From an uncultured Subdoligranulum sp. (lineage in GTDB: Bacteria; Bacillota_A; Clostridia; Oscillospirales; Ruminococcaceae), in assembly GCF_937890665.1 (NCBI RefSeq), contig NZ_CALADU010000098.1:1-27820 (forward strand): a stretch of DNA of 27,820 nucleotides. The letters are read 5' to 3'. Numbering within the stretch: the stretch's first letter is position 1; each line of letters starts with the position of its first letter. Under the pieces are notes generated by a model, which worked only from the letters and a program-made list of their open reading frames with translations, made no database searches and was not told the origin of the DNA. A program made the position numbers and the translations under genes. Positions 15,290 to 24,144 of this stretch are shown in pieces.

Positions 15290-18070
15290 CTAATGCGTAT
15301 ACTCCACGGCGTAGACTTTTCCGTCTATACCCGTAGCTATAACAAGACCGTCGGTTGCTTCCGGTGTCGACCAAAAGACTCTCTCAGGATAACCGGCCGC
15401 GTCGATACACCAAAGAATCTCTCCGTTATCTGGATTCAAAGCAGTAATTCTTCCTCGCTCTGCAACGTGTATCAGGCTGTTTCCATTATATACGAGTGCC
15501 GAATCAATTTGCATCTCTTGTAGGTCCCTGTCTTTATTGTCATAGCGAAGATCCTTTTGCCAAACAACTTGGTTTGTCTCTGCATCAAACGCTGTTATCT
15601 GCCTTCCACTGTTCGACGAATAAAATACTGTGGAGCCGTTTGTGGTCATACCACGAGAAGATACCTTTTCCAACGTTGATGTCCACGCCAACTCTCCCGT
15701 ATCAAGGCTCAAATAAGCAGGGCGCGTATTTTGTGCATCAATACACCACAATTTTCCGTTGGCGATAACCGGTCGTACATCACCACATACAAACAAAGAT
15801 TCATCAGTATTCGCATTTCCCCTCCAAATCAGCTGACCTGTAGAGGCGTCGATTGCGTACCAAATATAGGTATCCCGAACAAATGCGTACAAGATTCCAT
15901 TTTCCAAAATTGGTCTTTGACGCATAAGACCATCCGTTTGGTATTCCCAGACAATTTCACCAGATGCTGAGTTCAAGCAATAAATTTTTCCATCTCCGCA
16001 ACCGATGAAAACACGTCCTTCCGATGTAAGGGGATCAGAAAGCACACTCCCGCCTAGTTTGGTGTTCCAGATGATGTTTCCGTCGTCTGCTGAAGCGCAA
16101 TATACAAATTCATCTCCAGAGCCAAAGACTATATTTCCTTCGCTCGTGATTGCCGGCTTAGAAATGACAAAATCCCCAGTCTGAATACACCATTTTTGGC
16201 TTCCGGTGTCACGATCGATACAATATAAGTTTCCGTCGTTTGAGCCCACATAAACATTGGCTTCGTTTATGGTTGCGCTAGACTGAATTGAATCTCCGGT
16301 CTCAAACACCCATTTGATTGTGGGATTATCACTCGGCGTTGAGTAGTCCTTATATTCTGTCCATTTTTTGTTCTCATTATCAAAAGCTTCAACACCAACA
16401 AAATGCGTTCCAGCAACCAGCTCTGGCGTATACAATCCCGTGTCAATGCTTCCACTCCAAATACCGCCCTCATTTTTTATGAGTTGCGTATATGGCCCGT
16501 AATTATCTATTCTTGCCTGAACTGACTTTACGCCGTCTGGTGCATTTTCTATTTGAACCGCCACATCCACCGTATTATCTCTTGCTGTGATGTTTGTAAT
16601 GGTCATTCTTAGTTTTCTGGTGTTGTTCATTCGACCACTTAACCAAAGTTCCTTGCTATGGTCAGTCGCCTTTCTCTTGTATATGTAGTAATAGTTTTCC
16701 GAGAATTCAATCGTCACAAAATCCTGATTTGGATTATCTTTAATGTACGTTATGTAGTTAATCGGCACACCGTCTTCCACAACATTCCCATAGTAATGGA
16801 CGTGACCATTCATGAAGGCAATAACATTTGAATCTTTTGTCGCACTGAGCAATTCATGCCGTGCCGTAACATTATTGTTGATTTTGAAAGGATGGTGCCC
16901 GAATAAGATAACTGGCATATCAGCAGGTATGCTATCCAAATCACTCTTCAGCCATTGCAGTTGGGCTTTTCCAATCTTTCCGTCCAACTCGAAGTTTACT
17001 GTTGTGTCTAACAGGACAAAGTGCACACCGCCATAGGTAAAAGACTGATATAGCGGTCCCACCTGATTCGTGAACGTTCTCTTTCCATTGGCGTTCCACC
17101 AACGCACATCATGATTACCGGGCGTAGTATAAACTTGTCCGTCAAAGAGTTGCTTATCCTGTAAATATAATTCATATTGCGCAGGCGTTCCATGATCAGA
17201 TATGTCCCCAGTTATTATCGAGAACGCAGGTCTAATATTGCTGTTGATTTCAGAAATAATTGCCTTAAAGTTTTCAGACCCAATTAGCTCGTGAACATCC
17301 GACAGCTGTGCCACCTCGAATCGCGTAAAGCGACCATAGGTGATGCTCATTTGCACAAAATCAATTTCTCGTGTAAAATCCCCCACAGACGAACTCGCGG
17401 AATTATATATTCTTAATGTCAGTTTACCGTTGGCGTCAATATATTGCTCAATTTCCCTCAGTGAGTCCAGTGTAAAGCGAATCATTTCATAGTTGTCAGA
17501 ACTTGACGCTGTTTTCACAACTGCAAATTTTCCTGTGGAAACATTCTTAAGCGACAGGTTTTGAGTATTTGCACCATTCTTTGACTTCAATGCAACTACA
17601 AATGTGACTTCACCTATCGTATCAATGTCAATATCCGTATCGAACTCGAATTGCACAGCACTTTTCCGATTATTATCACTATAGAATTTCATCGACTGTC
17701 CGTCTATATGATCCAACTTCTCAATTTGTCCTTCGCTTGAACCGTATTCCTCAACGAAGGTTGTAGGAGTATAGACTTTCTGTTGGCTTTGTGAATTGGC
17801 AACCGTTGTGACAGACACGCAGTCCGTGTATCGTATGAACTCTTTTGAGGCCGAATTGTATACTCGTATCTGTATGTCTCCTTCCTCTGATATATAAGCA
17901 CTAATGCCATTTCCAGACAAAACAAAACTTCTTGTTACTTCTTCTGTGCTTCCTGGGATTGTCCCTACAACCTCCCAATTCTGTGTGTCGAATCGATACA
18001 ATGATAACCAGATAACATTTGTTTCTTCAGACGTATTTCCGGTATAATGTCTGTACATCGTTCTTTTCAT
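15290..18070 (-). CDS. Metallophosphoesterase with PQQ-like beta-propeller (main part of a frameshifted gene)
   Basis: The 926-codon downstream part of a large extracellular protein. Residues 1-245 hold two beta-sandwich modules, each with the phrase RVYNSAS/RIYNSAS. The calcineurin-like phosphoesterase domain (about 250-430) is complete: QLSDVH (D258, H260), TGDISD (D289), PGNHD (N319, H320), GHHP (H391, H392) and NGHVH (H423, H425). An Ig-like domain (about 485-575) and a beta-propeller of about eight PQQ-type blades (585-926; repeats like LYCIDRDTGSQKW, IYCLNSASGEIVW) follow. It has no signal peptide of its own; the secretion signal is on the upstream overlapping frame. It probably hydrolyses a phosphate ester or diester outside the cell; the substrate is unknown. 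It is AT-richer than its neighbours. Confidence 0.8.
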   Translation of the reverse strand: MKRTMYRHYTGNTSEETNVIWLSLYRFDTQNWEVVGTIPGSTEEVTRSFVLSGNGISAYISEEGDIQIRVYNSASKEFIRYTDCVSVTTVANSQSQQKVYTPTTFVEEYGSSEGQIEKLDHIDGQSMKFYSDNNRKSAVQFEFDTDIDIDTIGEVTFVVALKSKNGANTQNLSLKNVSTGKFAVVKTASSSDNYEMIRFTLDSLREIEQYIDANGKLTLRIYNSASSSVGDFTREIDFVQMSITYGRFTRFEVAQLSDVHELIGSENFKAIISEINSNIRPAFSIITGDISDHGTPAQYELYLQDKQLFDGQVYTTPGNHDVRWWNANGKRTFTNQVGPLYQSFTYGGVHFVLLDTTVNFELDGKIGKAQLQWLKSDLDSIPADMPVILFGHHPFKINNNVTARHELLSATKDSNVIAFMNGHVHYYGNVVEDGVPINYITYIKDNPNQDFVTIEFSENYYYIYKRKATDHSKELWLSGRMNNTRKLRMTITNITARDNTVDVAVQIENAPDGVKSVQARIDNYGPYTQLIKNEGGIWSGSIDTGLYTPELVAGTHFVGVEAFDNENKKWTEYKDYSTPSDNPTIKWVFETGDSIQSSATINEANVYVGSNDGNLYCIDRDTGSQKWCIQTGDFVISKPAITSEGNIVFGSGDEFVYCASADDGNIIWNTKLGGSVLSDPLTSEGRVFIGCGDGKIYCLNSASGEIVWEYQTDGLMRQRPILENGILYAFVRDTYIWYAIDASTGQLIWRGNANTDESLFVCGDVRPVIANGKLWCIDAQNTRPAYLSLDTGELAWTSTLEKVSSRGMTTNGSTVFYSSNSGRQITAFDAETNQVVWQKDLRYDNKDRDLQEMQIDSALVYNGNSLIHVAERGRITALNPDNGEILWCIDAAGYPERVFWSTPEATDGLVIATGIDGKVYAVEYTH

Positions 18071-18797
18071 AATAGAGTGGCACCGTAGTGGTCCACGCCG
18101 CTTTTTTATTGGACGACTTCACTTGAAAAGAGGCACCGTCTCTGTCCTTCAAATTCTTAGCGGTTGTTCCAGCCGCAGTAGTTCCCTGCTCAATCTGGGC
18201 ATTTTCTACTGTGTAATTTCGAACTTCTACATTCTGCACGCTCTCCTCGCACAGCAAAAGCAATTGCATTTGATCCAAAGACAATTCAAACGGGCTCTCT
18301 GCCGATATAGTTACCTCAACTTTAACATTTGCGGAGTCATCTATATGACAGTCTGACCAGTTGATCAAATTGATTTCATTAAGTCCTTTACTGGATATAG
18401 CCCCTGTCAAATTATGCTCAATGTATGAGTTGCTATTCCAATCAAATAAACTTATCGTATAGGTAAGCGATCCTGCATTTACCGTTCCAAGTCTGAATGT
18501 TGCAGATTGTATTCTCGTCTTTGGCACTCCCGTAAACAAAGCCTCTAACCGGACACAGTTTTTTCCTGCATCGCTAACGCCCGATTTTAGGAGCACAACT
18601 TTTTGATCCAAGTATTCAAGATCGCCAGCTGCTCCAGATTGAATACTGCCATCAAGAATCTCAATATTTGCGGGTACGCTTTGCCTAACCACGTGCCTCA
18701 CTTCGTCACCCAGTGAATCTACTTCTATTGCATAACACTTAGTACAAAAAGGAAGCGTTACGAATAAGGCAAAAATCAGGGAAAGAAATTTACGCAT
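18027..18797 (-). CDS. Signal-peptide-bearing N-terminal part of the same phosphoesterase gene (frameshifted)
   Basis: A 256-codon frame beginning MRKFLSLIFALFVTLPFCTKCYA, a clear Sec signal peptide with cleavage likely after YA. It continues as a secreted beta-sandwich module (FRLGTVNAGSLTYTISLFDW) and stops within the first codons of the next frame. The ATG at 18795-18797 is preceded by AGGAGG at 8 nt; a GTG two codons earlier is too close to that site. The frame ends in NDVQTLYRKYV, while the overlapping frame reads MYRHYTGNTSEE and carries on with related beta-sandwich sequence. The two frames therefore look like one ancestral gene (15290-18797) interrupted by a one-base shift between about 18027 and 18070. 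Confidence 0.75.
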   Translation of the reverse strand: MRKFLSLIFALFVTLPFCTKCYAIEVDSLGDEVRHVVRQSVPANIEILDGSIQSGAAGDLEYLDQKVVLLKSGVSDAGKNCVRLEALFTGVPKTRIQSATFRLGTVNAGSLTYTISLFDWNSNSYIEHNLTGAISSKGLNEINLINWSDCHIDDSANVKVEVTISAESPFELSLDQMQLLLLCEESVQNVEVRNYTVENAQIEQGTTAAGTTAKNLKDRDGASFQVKSSNKKAAWTTTVPLYYEKNDVQTLYRKYV

Positions 18798-18839
18798 AGC
18801 CACGTCCTCCTACTCTGGTTTTTACGTTTGTTTTTGTTC

Positions 18840-19577
18840 TCATTTCTCGCCTACGGCGTATGCACTTTCTATCTGCGTAAGGACGGCATCCGGGAAAACC
18901 CGTCTTGCCTCCTGCAGCAGCGCTTGAGCTTGCTCGGAATGATAATGTGTCATAAACAACTGTTTGACGCCCGCATCCTTGGCGGTCTGCGCCGCGGTAT
19001 GCGCGCTCAGGTGATGGTTTTCCTCTGCCGTTTCCCCTGCACAGAAGGTGGATTCACACAGGAACGCATCCGCCCCGGACGCAACCTTGTATAATCCTTC
19101 GCACACACCGGTATCCCCGCTGTAGGCAAAGGTTTTCCCCTCCGCCGAGATCCTTACCCCGTAGGATTCAATCAGATGCTTCACCGTAAAGAACGTAAAA
19201 TGCACTTCATCGAAGTCATACGCTGCGCCATCCTTGATCGTATGGATTTGGAACACGTCGTTCGTGCATAGCTCCTCGCTTGCCCATTGCGGCAAGGCGG
19301 GGATAAATAATGGGATAGGCTTCAGATTTTCACCGTAGGCTCGTTTTGTTTCTAACGCATACTTGGCACAGAACAGATCCCCAAAATGGTCAAAATGCAG
19401 ATGACTTATTATAATCGCGTCCAACTGCGTAAGCGGCAGATGCTTTTGCAGCTTTGCTGCTGAGCCGTTTCCCATATCCAGCAGGATTCGTTTGCCCTTT
19501 GTTTGCAGCAGGTAGCATGAACAAGCACCATCTGCCTCCGGGCAGGTTGCATTGTTACCGAACACAGTCAGTTTCAT
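18840..19577 (-). CDS. Metallo-beta-lactamase-fold hydrolase (RNase Z/ElaC-like subgroup)
   Basis: A 245-aa cytoplasmic metal-dependent hydrolase. The zinc motif HxHxDH is SHLHFDHFGD (H59, H61, D63, H64), followed by AYSGDTG with the bridging Asp, FLCESTF, HLSAHTAAQTAKDAG and MTHYHSEQ supplying the last His. This order is typical of the RNase Z-like/PhnP-like subgroup, which cleaves phosphodiesters or cyclic phosphates. The ATG at 19577 is set by GGAGG 8 nt upstream; a longer in-frame start inside the hairpin is unlikely. It starts just below the terminator-like hairpin at 19600-19632 and is 43 nt ahead of the phosphoesterase gene, so the two are probably cotranscribed. Substrate is unknown. 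Confidence 0.87.
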   Translation of the reverse strand: MKLTVFGNNATCPEADGACSCYLLQTKGKRILLDMGNGSAAKLQKHLPLTQLDAIIISHLHFDHFGDLFCAKYALETKRAYGENLKPIPLFIPALPQWASEELCTNDVFQIHTIKDGAAYDFDEVHFTFFTVKHLIESYGVRISAEGKTFAYSGDTGVCEGLYKVASGADAFLCESTFCAGETAEENHHLSAHTAAQTAKDAGVKQLFMTHYHSEQAQALLQEARRVFPDAVLTQIESAYAVGEK

Positions 19578-19599
19578 ACAGGTTCCTCCAAAAAGACAA

Positions 19600-19632
19600 G
19601 CTGCCCCGATTGTTCTTCGCAATCGGGGCAGC
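19600..19632 (-). terminator. Intrinsic terminator at the end of the sugar operon
   Basis: The 12-bp perfect stem GCTGCCCCGATT (19600-19611) / AATCGGGGCAGC (19621-19632) has a 9-nt loop. On the minus strand it is followed by TTGTCTTTTT. It begins 5 nt after the stop codon of the DUF6259-like gene. Only 22 nt separate it from the MBL-hydrolase ATG, leaving no room for a promoter, so some read-through is implied. Confidence 0.8.
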
Positions 19633-19637
19633 AAAAT

Positions 19638-21650
19638 TCACTGCAACAAGAAATAACTCAGCTGTCCCTGCGGTACAGTGATGGTAATCGGATCGGTGCC
19701 GATCATCGAGCTATCCTGAATAGCCGTATCCATAGATTTCGTATCCTTAACGATACTGCCGTGCAAATCCTTCATCCGGAAGGACACGTCCTGCGTGCTG
19801 TCATTGGCAAGAATCACGAGTTTTTCGCCGTTTTCAAGCGCCCAGCAGGATGCAAAGCACTGGTTCGGAACGTTCTCCAGCCACAAATCATCCAGATATT
19901 GGGCGTGCTTCAGCAGGGGCTGAAGGTTTCCTCGGAAGGCAGTTGCCATCATTCCATAGTCATGATATGCACTGTCCTCCGGGCGAAGGCGGCTGGTGAT
20001 GCCAAGCCACAAAATACTGCCCAGCGTAATGGCTCTGTGCAGGTCCTTGCGGAACCATTCGGGACGGTCTTTTTCTTCCGCCCAGCTTCTTGGGTTTACC
20101 ATATTAACCTGCGTAAACTCCGGGAAAGTATACTTGAACACATTATAGTGTTCATCGTACTCAGCGCCATTCCAGGTCAGATTTCCCCAAGTATAACTGC
20201 CGTAAATATCGCCGCAGTTCTCGGTCATAATGTAGGCGTTCGGGTTATAGGCCCGCAGGCGCTCCAGCAGGTTTTTCAGCACATATACATAGCCGTTGTT
20301 GAACTCCCCGATATTGTCATGCGTGTGCTCGCTGCAATAGCACGGGAAAGGCTCTGCCGATGCAAGCTGATCCAGATAAATACCGTCGCAGCCATACGCC
20401 TTTACGCAGAATTCTGCCGTATCCAGCAGATATTCTCTCCACAGGGCGTCCGAGGGGCAGTTCACGGTGAAATGTTCCGGACCATAGGTTTCCCGGTACA
20501 TCTCGCCCTTCTCGTTCCGCATGGCCATCTTCTCGCCAACCAGCTTATGGAAGTCCGATTTCAAATCAAATATGCGCGCGTTGATATACAGCGTGGACAT
20601 ACCGCCATGATTGCGGACATATTCCAGCCCGCGCCGGAATTCCATGGCGCTGCCGAGTTCCATATCGGGATAATACTCCGGATAAAAGGAGTCAAAGCCC
20701 GTGCGGTTCCAGCTTGCAATAAACATATGCCTTGCGCCCCATGCCTTGCCTGCCTCAAACATAGCCGGGATGTCTTTGAAGGTATGCTCCACCTTGCCGG
20801 TACGCTTAAAGTTGTAGCACTGGTTCAGGGCATATTCGTTTTGTAAATACTCAGGGTTATGGTCAAAATCCAGATAAGGAGCGATGTATTCCCGATACAC
20901 CTTGGAGCCGTAATGCCAATCCTTGTCGGAAAGGCATACAACATAATCCCCGGTCTGATAGGTTTCCCCTTGCTTGATTCGGAAATATTTACGGAAGGCA
21001 AATGCCATCCAAGGATTTTCTCTGTCGCCGCTGGTTTCTGCTATAACGCCGGTCACCGGGAATCGGGGGTCATGGCTGCCAATATAGAATCCACCGCAAC
21101 TATTGTAATAGTACATCCAGCTCATGGAGGCTAAGCCGCAGTAATTGATCTCACGGCGATAGATATCCTCAAAGGGTACGCTGCAGCCACGCCAGAAAGT
21201 CAGACGGTTCTCAGCGTAATTATATACCGGATCTTCTGTCTTGTCACCTGCGTGATGCGGGTAAATGAGATAATCTTTCTGTCCGTTGCCCAGATAGATC
21301 CCGCCCAAGTGCGGCATCAGAATCTCGGTCACATCGATTGTGCTGTGATTGCAGATTTCTGCAGAAAACACCAGCCGATCCTGCTCGCAACGGCAGGTCA
21401 CCTTTGCGGAAATGTCATATTCTCCGAAGGAATCATAGCTCAGGATCAGCGCGTCAGGGGCTTCTGCCTCGTCAGAAATATGCCCCGACAGTTTGACCCG
21501 TTCGCCGTTCTTCAAGCCATAGAGTTCAATCAACGGGTCGCGCGGCGCGCAGCGGACATAGTTGATATTGGTAGAAAGATTCCACAGTTCCGTGAAATTT
21601 CCGATCTTACGGTCGAAACAAGCCCTGATTTTATCGGTTCTCAATTCCAT
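19638..21650 (-). CDS. Putative glycoside hydrolase (DUF6259-like TIM barrel)
   Basis: A 670-aa protein without a signal peptide, so cytoplasmic. An N-terminal beta-sandwich of about 250 residues precedes a TIM-barrel-like region and a short C-terminal beta domain (KLVILANDSTQDVSFRM). Candidate catalytic acids are D427 in CDGIYLDQLASAEP, a strand-end Asp as in alpha-galactosidase-like clans, and E477 in IMTENCGDIYG. This overall pattern fits DUF6259-type proteins, related to GH families but with unsettled activity. The start is ATG 21648-21650 with ATAAGG 9 nt upstream; an in-frame TTG overlaps the SIS stop. It is the last gene of the sugar operon, likely acting on an imported glycan or glycoside. 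Linkage is unknown. Confidence 0.75.
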   Translation of the reverse strand: MELRTDKIRACFDRKIGNFTELWNLSTNINYVRCAPRDPLIELYGLKNGERVKLSGHISDEAEAPDALILSYDSFGEYDISAKVTCRCEQDRLVFSAEICNHSTIDVTEILMPHLGGIYLGNGQKDYLIYPHHAGDKTEDPVYNYAENRLTFWRGCSVPFEDIYRREINYCGLASMSWMYYYNSCGGFYIGSHDPRFPVTGVIAETSGDRENPWMAFAFRKYFRIKQGETYQTGDYVVCLSDKDWHYGSKVYREYIAPYLDFDHNPEYLQNEYALNQCYNFKRTGKVEHTFKDIPAMFEAGKAWGARHMFIASWNRTGFDSFYPEYYPDMELGSAMEFRRGLEYVRNHGGMSTLYINARIFDLKSDFHKLVGEKMAMRNEKGEMYRETYGPEHFTVNCPSDALWREYLLDTAEFCVKAYGCDGIYLDQLASAEPFPCYCSEHTHDNIGEFNNGYVYVLKNLLERLRAYNPNAYIMTENCGDIYGSYTWGNLTWNGAEYDEHYNVFKYTFPEFTQVNMVNPRSWAEEKDRPEWFRKDLHRAITLGSILWLGITSRLRPEDSAYHDYGMMATAFRGNLQPLLKHAQYLDDLWLENVPNQCFASCWALENGEKLVILANDSTQDVSFRMKDLHGSIVKDTKSMDTAIQDSSMIGTDPITITVPQGQLSYFLLQ

Positions 21651-21664
21651 AGTAGTATACCTTA

Positions 21665-22405
21665 TCAATAACCAAATTCGTTATAGCGTTCCAGCGCCTC
21701 ACCGTTGATTTTGGGAGCATTCGGCATATGGTTGGAGATATAGACACTGGGTTTCAGACCCTTTGCCAGCAGCTTTTCCACCACTGTGCTTTGCAGCGCC
21801 CACATCAGATAGCTGGCGCTGATACCGCTTGCCGGGCAGATACTCTGTCCCAACGCAGGCACATCGACCAGCGTATCACCATAGTTCGTGCAGTTATCAA
21901 TACAGTAGGTACAAGCCTCAAAAAGGCGCTTTCCGCTGGGGTGCTTGCTTGTCAGGTGGCTGGAGTATTCGACAGACGTCAAAGCGATGGTGGCACAGCC
22001 CATCTCGTTCGCCTTAATGGCAAGGTCTACCGGGAAGTAGTTGTATCCCGATACAGAACCGATCATAATGACATCTTCCGGCAGAACATTGGCTCTGCCC
22101 AGCACATAATCCGCAAATCCGGGAATGCTGTCATATCCGATGATGCCGCGCGCCGGAGAAGGGCGATACCGCACCGGGTTCTGGATTTCGCAGGTGATCT
22201 TGATGGGCTTTATCGCCATCATACCGCCGGTTCGACCGACGGCCTCAAACATCAACATATGCCCGGTGTCCATAATATGCCATGCGCCGCCTTTTTCCAA
22301 GCGACTCGCAATTTCATCGGCAGCTGCAAGAATCGTTTCCCGCTGGGTGTTTTCTGCCTTGGTCAGCACGTTTTTCATGGCAGAAAAATACTCATCCATT
22401 AACAT
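21665..22405 (-). CDS. SIS-domain sugar isomerase-like protein (second of two paralogues)
   Basis: A 246-aa cytoplasmic protein with a single SIS (sugar-phosphate binding) domain. Motifs: the HIMDTGHMLMFEAVGRTGG segment (about 43-61), the phosphosugar-binding loop IGSVSGYNYFP (S117-S119-G120), IALTSVEYS, IDNCTNYGD and a C-terminal PNAPKINGEALERY. It aligns by eye with the SIS protein at 23373-24125 (TGH motif, IDN..x.GD, N.P...x.N), so the two are paralogues. SIS proteins bind or isomerise phosphosugars, or act as ether-cleaving lyases such as MurQ. The ATG overlaps the kinase stop by 14 nt and has GGGGGA upstream. Exact reaction is unknown. Confidence 0.85.
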   Translation of the reverse strand: MLMDEYFSAMKNVLTKAENTQRETILAAADEIASRLEKGGAWHIMDTGHMLMFEAVGRTGGMMAIKPIKITCEIQNPVRYRPSPARGIIGYDSIPGFADYVLGRANVLPEDVIMIGSVSGYNYFPVDLAIKANEMGCATIALTSVEYSSHLTSKHPSGKRLFEACTYCIDNCTNYGDTLVDVPALGQSICPASGISASYLMWALQSTVVEKLLAKGLKPSVYISNHMPNAPKINGEALERYNEFGY

Positions 22406-23354
22406 AGGTTGTCCCCCATTCAGCTTGTATATTTTTCAAAAAGTCTTCACGCGAATCCATGCGGCCGACAATCTCGTACATCACAAAAAGTGCCGCGCCG
22501 ACAATGGGTTCAAACATAGGTTTCCTGTAACTGCATTGCGGCAGTTTCTCTTTTAAGGCAGCCTCAAAGCGTTTCGTAAAAATGTCGCCCATATGGCTGG
22601 TTCCGCCAAGTAAGGATACCGGCAGTTCATCGTTTCCTACACGCCTTGCCACGGCAGCCGCCAAGTCTGCCAGACACACAGATGCCTCATCCAGAATTCT
22701 CAGCGCATCTATGTCCCCTGCCTTGGCAGCTTCTGCCACCGTATAAGACAGCTTTGCTATTTTTTCCCGTGTAAAGTCCGGTTTATATGCGCCCTGCCTT
22801 AACGACGGGATACTCTCCATATGCAGCTGCTTCAGTGCCAGCGTTTGCAGCAAGGTGTTGGTACTACCGCGATCCCATTGCTGTGTAATCCTGTCTAGAC
22901 ACATAAGCCCCATATGGTAACCGCTGCCTTTGTCGCCAAAGAGTGGTCCCCATCCGCCGACGGATATCCAACTTCCCTTTTTATCTCTGCATACGGCAAA
23001 GGAACCCGTTCCGGACAAAACGGCAATGCCTCCCGGTTCCCCCAAGGCTCCGTAATACGCGTTATACTCATCGCCTAATACCATCAACCTTGTTTTCGGA
23101 AAACGATCACGCACCGCATTGGCGGAATTTTTGAAGCCGGGAATGAACAGACAGATTTCATTCAGATCTGTATCCCGGATACCTGCCTGTTGCAGACAAT
23201 CCGAGATGCCGCCGCACACAGCATCTGCAGCGGCATCCGGGTTTATAAAGATGGCATTGGTTCCCTGTGTCTTGCTGAAGCCATGTATATGTCCGGACAG
23301 ATCAAAGAGCATATATTCTGTTTTGGTTCCCCCGCCGTCACACACCAAATACAT
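22392..23354 (-). CDS. BadF/BadG-family sugar kinase (N-acetylglucosamine kinase-like)
   Basis: A 320-aa ASKHA-fold kinase. The phosphate-1 motif is VCDGGGTKTEY (D6-T10), the second is VLSGTGSFA (115-118), and the GGWGPLFGDKGSGYHMG stretch (133-149) is typical of NAGK-like members; LLGGTSHMGDIF is the adenosine motif. These enzymes phosphorylate N-acetylglucosamine, glucosamine or related sugars. The start is ATG 23352-23354, chosen because GGAGG lies 8 nt upstream; an ATG five codons earlier would place that site inside the gene. It sits between the two SIS genes, which fits a kinase then isomerase/lyase order of catabolism. Substrate is inferred as an amino sugar, not shown. Confidence 0.87.
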   Translation of the reverse strand: MYLVCDGGGTKTEYMLFDLSGHIHGFSKTQGTNAIFINPDAAADAVCGGISDCLQQAGIRDTDLNEICLFIPGFKNSANAVRDRFPKTRLMVLGDEYNAYYGALGEPGGIAVLSGTGSFAVCRDKKGSWISVGGWGPLFGDKGSGYHMGLMCLDRITQQWDRGSTNTLLQTLALKQLHMESIPSLRQGAYKPDFTREKIAKLSYTVAEAAKAGDIDALRILDEASVCLADLAAAVARRVGNDELPVSLLGGTSHMGDIFTKRFEAALKEKLPQCSYRKPMFEPIVGAALFVMYEIVGRMDSREDFLKNIQAEWGTTYVNG

Positions 23355-23372
23355 GGTCATTACCTCCATCCA

Positions 23373-24125
23373 TCAGGAAAGCGCCGGGATTCTTGTGCGG
23401 TACAGTGCAACAGCCTTGGCGTTAAACTCATCGCCACCGGGAATATTGGCACTGCGCAATATCGGGGGAATTTCGCCGTTTTTCAAGTACAGGTTTTCGA
23501 TTTTCAGAACGATTCTCTGTGCGATAAACAGGCTGCCGAAGGTAGAGGCACCTCCCGTCACCTGATTGGTTCCGGGAACGGTAAAGACGCCATCTCCAAA
23601 GGGCGCATGGTTATCGATCACGATATCCGACACATCACACAGATGCTTTCCGATGGCACTGCGCGGTTTCAGCTGCTCCGAGATCGTCTTGGACGTGACG
23701 CATACAACCGTCAGCCCCTTTTGCTTTGCGTACAGCACAGCTTCAACCGGCACGGTGTTGATGCCTGTGTTGGAAGAGATGATGATCGTGTCGCCCTTTT
23801 GCAGGGATGCCTTGCCCAAGACCTCCGCAGCCTTGCCGGATTTGCGTTCCATCTGTGTGCTGGTTATCGCGCCGGTGTGGAGCATCAAATCATCCGATAA
23901 AATGGGGTTAATGGGAACCAGTCCGCCGCTTCGATAGAACATCTCCTCGACGATCATGTGGGAATGACCTGTTGAAAAGACGTGCAGCAAACCACCGTTT
24001 TGGATGGAATGGTAGGCTGCCTCCGCGGCTGCTTCCATCGGTTCCTGCTCCTGCTGCTCGATGCGATTCAGCATCTCATAGATTTTGGACAGATAGCTTC
24101 CGTCAGGCAGGAGTTTTTCTGTCAT
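23373..24125 (-). CDS. SIS-domain protein (UPF0309-like)
   Basis: A 250-aa cytoplasmic SIS protein. Visible motifs are LLHVFSTGHSHMIVEEMFYRSGG (about 46-68), IIISSNTGINTVP with the S117-S118-N-T-G phosphosugar loop, VVCVTSKT, IDNHAPFGDGVF and a closing SANIPGGDEFNAKAVALY. These match UPF0309-type SIS proteins, whose biochemical role is poorly defined; they usually lie in sugar operons. The ATG at 24123-24125 is set by AAAGGAGG at 6 nt; an in-frame upstream start would fall inside the hairpin at 24145-24167. It follows the sugar-binding protein gene and is 18 nt ahead of the kinase. Paralogous to the SIS protein at 21665-22405. Confidence 0.85.
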   Translation of the reverse strand: MTEKLLPDGSYLSKIYEMLNRIEQQEQEPMEAAAEAAYHSIQNGGLLHVFSTGHSHMIVEEMFYRSGGLVPINPILSDDLMLHTGAITSTQMERKSGKAAEVLGKASLQKGDTIIISSNTGINTVPVEAVLYAKQKGLTVVCVTSKTISEQLKPRSAIGKHLCDVSDIVIDNHAPFGDGVFTVPGTNQVTGGASTFGSLFIAQRIVLKIENLYLKNGEIPPILRSANIPGGDEFNAKAVALYRTRIPALS

Positions 24126-24144
24126 AAGGCCCTCCTTTCTAAAA

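Noticed and set aside
19761..20846. 361-codon plus-strand open frame inside the DUF6259-like gene
   Set aside because: Antisense shadow; the minus-strand frame fits the operon and carries coherent domains.
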